This document shows, piece by piece, positions 56,592 through 64,000 of a stretch of DNA of 64,000 nt. Origin of the DNA: Lantana camara. Lineage: Eukaryota > Streptophyta > Magnoliopsida > Lamiales > Verbenaceae. The position numbers and the translations under genes were made by a program. The stretch spans positions 30,654,001-30,718,000 of the forward strand of contig CM074864.1 of the NCBI GenBank assembly GCA_037501455.1, written 5' to 3'. Every line of letters starts with the position of its first letter. Within the stretch, counting starts at the first letter, position 1. The notes beneath the pieces were generated by a model, which made no database searches, was not told where the DNA came from, and saw only the letters and a program-made list of their open reading frames with translations.

Positions 56592-58933
56592 CCGGTTGCA
56601 AAACCGCGGCTCTAGCGTCGAGTCGTGTCATGTCTAGGTCGAACGGCATAGGATTAATTGATAAATTGCGAGTCTTGCATCTTATTTGGAACAAATTGTA
56701 CTTATTTGAATTTATTTGAACTTACGTGAACGTCGTTGAGCTACTTGATGACTTGTGCATGGTATTGATTTATGTTACTACTTGATGATTAATTGATTTT
56801 CTATGGTTTGGAAATTTTTATAACCAACGTGTTTATTTAAACTTTTGCATAATTTGAGGTGCCAACGTGTTTCACTTTAAATTTTGTTGAATTATGTGTT
56901 GCATTTTGCATCAAATTCTTGTATTTGGTATCAATTATGTGGCATGAGCATGTATTAACCCCATGCATTTATATTTGAGATAAGTTGTGATTATAGGCTA
57001 TACAGATCATGTCGAACCACGGCAAATTTCTACAACAACTTCAATCTACCCCAAGTTCTTTTCTTTTGCTTTGAAGTTGTAAGGAATGCACCAGGGAACT
57101 TCATACAAGAAAATCAAGAGTCATGGATTGCTCTAGTTTGGTTATACTTCAAGTGTTAAGATTCGGGAATTGAAGGACCAAATGTGGGAGTAACTTTCAA
57201 GCTCTAATGAAGTTGGTAGATATTTAACGGGATAGTGGTAGGGCGTGATGCCTACAACTTGCAAGATTAACACTCACACGCCTATATTGCAAAAGTCTTT
57301 TCAATGGGAATCCGTCGGATCATTTCATTCAAGAGCAAAACTGAAGAAAACCTCTAGAGTGTTTTAAGGTTCGAGGTCTTAATCAACAGGGGGGCCTCGA
57401 GGGTACTAGGGACTTAGGGTTCGGAGTTGAAAGCAAGTTGAGGATTTTCCACTATTGGAACCGAAAATCAAGTTGTGGGATAACCTACAAGCTTTAGGTA
57501 AGTAGAGAAGTTCAAAGAGGTGGAGTTGGGGTAGATGATGCTAGGTTATCATAAGACTAATACATACACCATGCCACATCGAAAGTTAAGTTAGTTAACC
57601 AAACCCAACGGGGTTGTGCAAACCGAGGGATGGAACGAAGAAAATCTTGGAGGAGGTTAGATCGATGAAGAAGAATGAAGAGAACGACTAATATAGTGAT
57701 TGCAAGCTCATGGTAAATTAGAGTACTAAAGGTTCGATGTTCGGCCGGATTGAGTTTATTTTTCATATCCAAGCTGAATTGTCGGGTTAGGCGGTTGAAT
57801 TGGGAGATATGGAGCAACAAGGGAATCGATTAAGAAGGTAAGGTATCAATTTCATGAAGGTAGAAGAACTTGAGCTCAAGAATCGTAATTTTGATTACAA
57901 AGTTATACGAGTTGAGATAAGGAAACGTCGAGCAAGAAGATGTTTAAGGTGAAGACTTGGGTTTAAGAGATTTCAATATCGGGTCATGGAACGGTACCAG
58001 TTGAAGTTATGAACTTTGAAAATACGGAAGACCGTGGGTAACAAGAAAAGGCCAATCAATTCAAGGCCAGCTCATAAATCAACAAACAAGGAAAAGTGTC
58101 AAGCTAAAAGATGCAACTACGGTGATAGGTTCAACGCATTCATGAGCACGTGCATCATACATTGTTTAAATTATTTAAATTTGTTTAATTATATATGCAT
58201 TCCTACTTGAGCTTAAATTTTCCAACTTGTGTATTTATTAATTATAAGTGTAATACGTGCATCGACATCTTAACCCAACATGCATTTTAAGTGTTTTCTT
58301 GATAGAAAATCTCTCCACCTTATCTATCAAGCATTACTTCAACCGAGACACAACCGAAGTATGATACGGAAAGAATTGGGTTGCAAAGTGAGGAACAAAA
58401 GGGAGAAAGAACAATTGAAAGGCCGGGAAAAGTAGTTAGGAGTTGGATGGAAGAAGTTGTCACTTCAAAAGTAAATGTGAGATGAAATGTCCGAACAAGT
58501 GGCGAGATTTAAAATTGCTGATATCAAGGAAGTTGAGTCGACTGGGGAAATGACTTCAAATTTGTGGTTGTGCTCAAATGAATTACATTGTTAGAAGCAA
58601 CAAAAATGTAAGGGTTACAAATGATGGGGTTACTTGAAAGCAACAACAAGGGATGAATTAGGAGATTGAGATGCTTCATGACCTCCAAGGTCAGGATGAG
58701 GATATTTAGGAAATGATTTTGGAGAGGGTGAGAGCTTCAAGAAATGGAATGGATATTCAAGAAATGAGGAAGGATTCAGTGTTCGTTGGATTTCCAATTG
58801 AGATAGAGAAATATTTCGGGAATGAGATCGAGAGTTAGAGGTACTTCAAGAGAATTAGAAAGAAGAGAAGCTTGGATTTGAGAAAGGGTAGAACTAGTTC
58901 TAAAAGTTAGACAGAAAATATTCCTATTTTCTT

Positions 58934-58944
58934 AAGGGGGAGAG
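58934..58944 (+). promoter_or_regulatory. Internal polypurine tract in LARD3
   Basis: AAGGGGGAGAG, identical to the terminal tract and to the inner tract of LARD1, lies about 1.2 kb before the 3' LTR. Confidence 0.55.
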
Positions 58945-59857
58945 CCGGTCGGGGAACAACTTAAAGTCGATGTTTGAATCTCACTTGGGAGAGTTGAAAC
59001 TTCAAGGAAAATGGTTCTTTCGGAAACTCTCTATCGGAACTAGGTGAATGAAGTCTTCAATAGTTTAAATCTCGTACGCCTAGAGTTCTCAAATGGAGAT
59101 TTTTAAAAGCCATAAGGAGGCATATCTTGAGCCGAGTTGAAATTGAAACAAATTTGATGAGAAATGGGAGAGATCATGATTTTTATAAGTTGATTAAGTT
59201 TACTTTGATCAAAGGTAAGAATTTTTCAAGGAAAGCGATTGTCATTCAAGATTTGCACGAAGTGACTAAAGAGGTGCGACACTATTACCATATTACAAGA
59301 TAAAAACAACTCGACGGGAACATTCTCTATCGCAAGGGATTACCTGAGAGTTACTTGAACCGGGAATATTTTGAAGGATAAAAGGTAGACCTCGAGTTAT
59401 CAAATAATTAGTCCGGGCATCGGAGGAGGTCAACTATAATTGGTAAGAAGAATGGGTGGTCGGATTACTACCAAGTGCATATTCAAGAATTGAATCTTCG
59501 AACCGTGGTGGTAGAAAGGTTAGAAAATTTGATCGCGGGATGGAGATTGAGTAATTATTGGGGTACATACTGACATCGGGCATCCGAGGAATGGCATTTT
59601 GGTTAGAAGGGATTCTGATCAAAGAATCAAGTATTAAATCAAGTCACTGCCATTGAAGTTTCTAAGACCATGGTGAATGGTACACCTAATCATGCATATC
59701 ATGTGTAATATACATTTTATTATCAACCGTATGGTTCTTTGTCTTTATTAATTGCTTTTGTAAAACTAGTGGGTATATTTGATTTCCTCCACTTGTTCAT
59801 TACGTGAAGTTCTGTATGAATGTTTAATTAAGTGTTCTCTTGGAATTCTTGCTTGTG

Positions 59858-60050
59858 TGAGAGTCGGGGTACTCTCCTTAGTTGTTTGAGAGACGGGAAG
59901 CTCTCACTACGTGTTAGAGAGACGGGGTTCTCTCATTTCTTGTTCGAGAGATGGGGTTCTCTCATTTCTTGTTCGAGAGACGGGGTTCTCTCATTTCTTG
60001 TGGAGAGACGGGGCTCTCTCGTTACTTGTCTAAGAGACGTGGCTCTCTTG
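59858..60050. repeat. GA-hairpin tandem array, LARD3 (about seven units)
   Basis: Units like GAGAGACGGGGTTCTCTC recur at ~27 bp, ending ~60 bp before the PPT. The 81-codon ORF across it (59832-60077) is probably a by-product of a stop-free repeat. Confidence 0.92.
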
Positions 60051-60087
60051 TTGCTTGTGCATCATTTTTTTTTTTAAACTCGGCAGT

Positions 60088-60124
60088 GGACCTAGGGACC
60101 AGGTCCTCTTAAGGGGGAGAGAAT
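60088..60124 (+). promoter_or_regulatory. LARD3 pre-PPT hairpin and polypurine tract
   Basis: GGACCT (60088-60093) and AGGTCC (60101-60106) pair around AGGGACC; AAGGGGGAGAGAA follows, ending at the 3' LTR start (60125). Confidence 0.88.
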
Positions 60125-62901
60125 TGTAACGTCCTGTTTTTCATATGTGCAAAATGTGATAATTTATATGCATTGCATAACCTTAGATGCATTATATTTT
60201 CTATGAATTTATATGAAATTATTGTTAATGTGAGATTTACATGAATTAATTGCTAACGTGCCTAAGTGTCTATATGTGACTTTACTTGGTCATATAAATT
60301 AACTCCATTGTATTATATTCTTTTAGAGTCTCATATATATATATATGTATATAACCATCTATCATGTATGTCAAGTGGATGCATCTCTAACTTGTAAATT
60401 AGTATGAGGCAAGGACTAAAATGCAAAATGTGTTGAGTCATCTCATTTAGTGGAAGACTTTGGATAAATATCTCATTCATCTCTCTCATTTTAATTATCA
60501 TCATATTTCATCAAATTCCACACACACACTAATACACGGTATTTACACCAAGGAATGAGAAGATGAGATTTCATCATTCCAAGCTAGAATTCAAGGAGAA
60601 AAATTGCATAAGTTGAAGCTTCATCATCATAGCATCATCTCTTCCATCCTTTCTTTCTTCATACTAAGGTATAAATGGAGATTTTTCTTGAATTCTTGAT
60701 TCATTTATGAGATAGGGTTTGATGCTTAAGTGATGATTTCTTGTTCTTTTATGGTTAGAAGCATGCTTAGGATCTTTAATCTTGAAAGCTTGCATGATTT
60801 CTTGAATAATATGGAAGTTGGAGTTCATGATTGTATATGGGTTTGATATTGTTAAATCTTGATGATCAATGCATGATATGAGTAGATGTGTTAGATTTTA
60901 TTGTGTTTCAAGTACATGTTTCTTCAAGTTTTGATTGCATTTGAGGATTGAAAATTGGTGTTTTGGTTAGTTGTTGTTGTTGTTGTTGTTGCGTTAATGC
61001 CCTGATTTGCCCTGTTTTTTCTGCTGCGTACAGTTGACACGGGGGTGTCAACTTTGCCTTGTTCAGCATGACACGGGGGTGCAGGTTGGTTTGATTTTCT
61101 GTACCGTGACACCCCCAATGGTGACACGGGTGTGTCACCTTTTATTTTCCTGCATTTTGTCAAACTTCGGACGAACGCCATTTTCACCTCGCTTTGAATT
61201 AGAAAACGTGTTATATACCTCGGAAAGGTCTTTGTGTCTACTTTCATACCCAATAAACAAAACTCGATTCCCACTACTAGAATTTAAGATATTTCAGTTT
61301 TCCCACAACATGTACATTTCCAAAAATTATCGGTTTTGGCCAAACTTCACCAAAACCTTTCTTATTGCATTCCTTTCACTCTCTTGGCTCCCATATGTGA
61401 ATTATATGATTTATATACTTGTTTAATTGATAAGTATGCTCCTAATTGACACTTCTTGGTACTTAATTGCTCAAACGTATTGTGTGACTCCATGCCTTCT
61501 ATGAATTGAACTTGAAATAATTAAATAATATGAGTATATGATTTCTTGTTATTAATTTCGCCTCTTAGGTGTTAATTGGTCTTTATACATGCTTAGTGTT
61601 AATTGATTGATTGGCTTTATTTAAATTACATGAGCATTGCCGTGCGTCATACTTGGTCTCATATTGAGTCATGTCTCACGAGTTCCCACATTTCCTTTCT
61701 TGTCCAGTTTCTCCAGGGCGGAGATCATTGATCGTTTGGGCACTTTCTTGTATCCTTGTCTTGTTCCGTCGCTCGTCAGGTGAGGTTTAATTACTAGATA
61801 TATAGAACCCTTACAACCCTACGTGATGTTTTAGCCAAAATGTATATATATATATATATATATGTATATATCTTTCCCAAAAATCTCTACCGATTGCAAA
61901 TGATTTCATGATCTATTGAATAATCGTATTATCGTGATTGACCGTGTTTTGGCGAGTAAGCATGTCGTGTTCACATGGGCCCGAGGGTAGTGTATTGAGC
62001 CAACCAGGGAAGCAAGGGCTGACGGGTAACTCTTGCACTATCCTCACCAATTTTGGGATCACCTCTGAATCCACCAGGAGGTTTGGTGGAGGAAGAAATC
62101 CCGTGCGTGGGAGTCATGTTCCCGACGTACACCGTTCATGGATGGTTGGGCCTTGCAATCCCACCATCACCGGAGGAAGAAGGAGTTCATGAAAATGCTA
62201 AGTGTGCACTAATGATTGTATCATAATTATTGAAATAAAACCTAAAGATGGTATTGTTCACTAATTGGAGTAAGGTTGGAGATTGCCCTCACTCGTCGGG
62301 CCACTGAGTGAATTGAATTGAATTGATAACGTTTATATTGATTGAATGGATTAGTTGTAATCTCGGGCGAGATCTATTCTAATATTAAACTTATATTGTT
62401 TCCTTTATTAAAAACCTTACCCGAGATTAGAACTTGCATGTTAATTGCTCTAATATTTATTTATACCCCTCGCTCAGTCCGTGTTAGACTGACACCTCAA
62501 CCTTTCAGTGTTTTGTAGGTTCGTGCTAGGCGGGAAGTAGAGTCTAGCTTGTCTTTCATTCGGGTCTAGCACTTCACCTTCATACTTTGTTCTTGTATTG
62601 ATACTAGTTATTTTGTAGCATGTCTTGGATTTATACTTGGAGATGATATTGTATTGATATATATATGTTGGTATCTATAAGTAAATATGTAAATATGGTA
62701 CCTATAAGTATTGATTGCTATTGCTTCCGCTTTTATTGCTCTGAATTGTTTATTGGTAGTATTTGAGGGTACCCGCATAGCTTTTGAGTTTTTGTTGCCA
62801 CCCGTTCGCCATGAGTCCGGTTCATATATGGACTACCCATTTCATGTGTGAGCTAGGCTTATGGTGCGGGGGTGTGGCATCTCGGCATTCCGGGTGCTAC
62901 A
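60125..62901 (+). repeat. LARD3 3' LTR (2777 bp)
   Basis: It starts TGTAACGTCCT and ends CCGGGTGCTACA. Donor-like AAG|GTATAA is at 60668/60669, palindrome GTTGACAC/GTGTCAAC at 61033-61052, and a rearranged second palindrome at about 61105-61140. Four-stem domain 61983-62168; hairpin V about 62475-62491. No gene. Confidence 0.96.
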
Positions 62902-64000
62902 CCCTGTCAATCCAAAACTCGCATTTACTGAATTTTACGTAGAGCTGGTTATCTCTTAAAGTCTCCAAAACCAATCTCAAATGCCGAGAATGATCCTCTT
63001 CTGACCTTGAGTACACCAAAATATCATCGATGAAGATCACCACGAACTTATCCAAATACGGCCGAAAAATCCGATGCATCATGTCCATAAAGGCTGCTGG
63101 CACGTTAGTTAGTCCAAATGGCATTACCACGAATTCATAATGCCCATACCGGGTATTAAATCCTGTCTTAGGAATATCTTCCTCCTTAATCTTTAACTGA
63201 TAATATCCCTGCCTTAAATCAAGCTTAGAATACACTCTTGACCCTTGTAACATATCAAACAAATCCTCTATATTAGGCAATGGATATTTATTCTTTACAG
63301 TCATCCGATTTAACTCCCGGTAATCAATGCACATCCTTAAAGTTCCATCTTTCTTCTTAACAAAGAGAACCGGCGCGCCCCACGGTGAGGAACTCGGTCG
63401 AATATAACCATTCTTCAGAAGTTCTTCTAACTGAACTTTTAACTCTTGTAACTCTGCCGGTGCCATCCGGTAAGGAGTCTTAGAATAAGGTTCAGATCCC
63501 GGATATAAGTCTATTACAAATTCGATCTCTCGATCCGGAGGCAAAGAACCTAAAACTTCGGGAAACACCTCAAGATACTCCTTCACCACTTCTGTCTCTT
63601 CCAACTTTACCTGATCTTTCGGCTTATTCAAGATATAGGCAATAAATCCCGTTGCCCCATTCCTTATCAACTTGTGAGCCTCGGTAAACGATAAAAGAGG
63701 TGTAATCTCTGATTCTTTCCCCACTACCACTTCTTCTCCCAACTTAACTGTCTTGGTGAAACAATCAACCGTGGCGTGGTACCTAAACAACCAATCCATT
63801 CCCAGAATCACCCCAAATCTGTTCATCGGCATTACCACCGAATCTGCTCAATATTCTCTGCCATCAAACCCAAACACACAATCTCTGACCATCCGATCCG
63901 TCTCAAGACTTCCACCCAACGGCGAACTCACCACATAACAAGCATTTAGGCACGTAACAGGCAAATACAAAGTATCAATTAATTTACAAGAGATAAAAGA
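62902..64000 (-). pseudogene. pol: E4 protease end and reverse transcriptase
   Basis: On the minus strand from the window edge: the protease second half, broken by TGA at 63848-63850, then [20 protein letters not shown], a linker, [48 protein letters not shown], and catalytic FIDDILVYS at about 63010-63036. It reaches CEFWID at the LARD3 junction. The protease Asp lies outside the window. Apart from the TGA the stretch is open. Confidence 0.95.

Larger units (their letters stand above)
56573..60124 (+). other. LARD3 internal region, non-coding (3.6 kb)
   Basis: Primer site, then blocks shared with LARD1: 56941-57037, about 57746-57812, about 58123-58160 and about 58270-58345. An inner polypurine string is at 58934-58944. 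A possible gag-start stub MSNHGKFLQQ is at 57009. All ORFs are short and motif-free, and I see no pol remnant. Confidence 0.9.
53813..62901 (+). mobile_element. LARD3: non-coding LTR element, 9.1 kb
   Basis: LTRs of 2760 and 2777 bp flank a 3552-bp interior with no gag or pol. Target duplication CCCTG lies at 53808-53812 and 62902-62906. The two LTRs are close, except at the palindrome cluster where they differ by block changes. Interior blocks match LARD1, so the two form related families. It sits in the E4 RT gene in the opposite orientation. Confidence 0.96.
38230..64000 (-). mobile_element. E4: autonomous chromovirus on the minus strand, 5' end outside window
   Basis: Read right to left: protease end, RT, RNase H, integrase, chromodomain, PPT, 3' LTR. 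Copia (42313-52754) and LARD3 (53813-62901) interrupt pol. Without these and their 5-bp duplications the visible pol stays in one frame, with three stops (complements of 63848-63850, 41880-41882, 41520-41522) and no frameshift, so it is better kept than E1. The right target flank and 5' LTR lie outside; the left flank TATAA (38225-38229) should be the duplication. Confidence 0.94.

Overview
The window is angiosperm-type nuclear DNA made almost entirely of nested LTR retrotransposons. I see no cellular gene, rRNA, tRNA or CRISPR array. The plant call rests on Ty3/gypsy chromoviruses of the Tekay/Del type (very long LTRs, chromodomain after integrase), a Ty1/copia element of the Angela/BARE-1 type, and primer-binding sites complementary to initiator-Met tRNA. 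I cannot name the species.

Layout, left to right. E1 (1-19759, +) is a decayed autonomous chromovirus whose 5' LTR runs off the left edge. LARD1 (3652-14787, +), a very young non-coding large retrotransposon derivative (LARD), sits inside its RNase H region. 19760-20934 holds scraps of older LTRs and AT repeats. E2 is an older minus-strand LTR cut into three visible pieces (20935-21942, 25417-26666, 37271-38229) by E3 (solo LTR, 21943-25411) and LARD2 (26667-37265), and cut off at its 5' end by E4. E4 (38230 to beyond 64000, -) is another autonomous chromovirus; a young copia element (42313-52754) and LARD3 (53813-62901) interrupt its pol. Insertions are placed by 5-bp target-site duplications: TTTTC (LARD1), TGCAA (E3), TGGCA (LARD2), CAGCT (copia), CCCTG (LARD3).

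How the parts fit. Only E1, E4 and the copia element carry pol. All three have in-frame stops, and E1 and copia also have frameshifts, so none of these copies looks able to make its own enzymes. The LARDs share the chromoviruses' LTR ends, primer site and polypurine tract, so they look like parasites mobilised by chromovirus proteins. LARD2 still carries a shrunken gag and scraps of integrase and chromodomain, which shows its origin.

The most interesting signal is RNA-like structure shared by LTR families that otherwise differ. Each family has several short stems whose two arms change together while loop sequence or loop length is kept. They include a four-stem domain near the LTR 3' third, a 17-nt hairpin before a splice-acceptor-like site, a hairpin after the primer site, and a hairpin touching the polypurine tract. 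A splice-donor-like AG|GTAAG or AG|GTAT lies upstream of the domain in every family examined. This suggests, as inference only, a retrovirus-like packaging signal kept in unspliced genomic RNA and used by the non-coding partners. LARDs additionally share an array of GA-rich hairpins that E1 and E4 lack.
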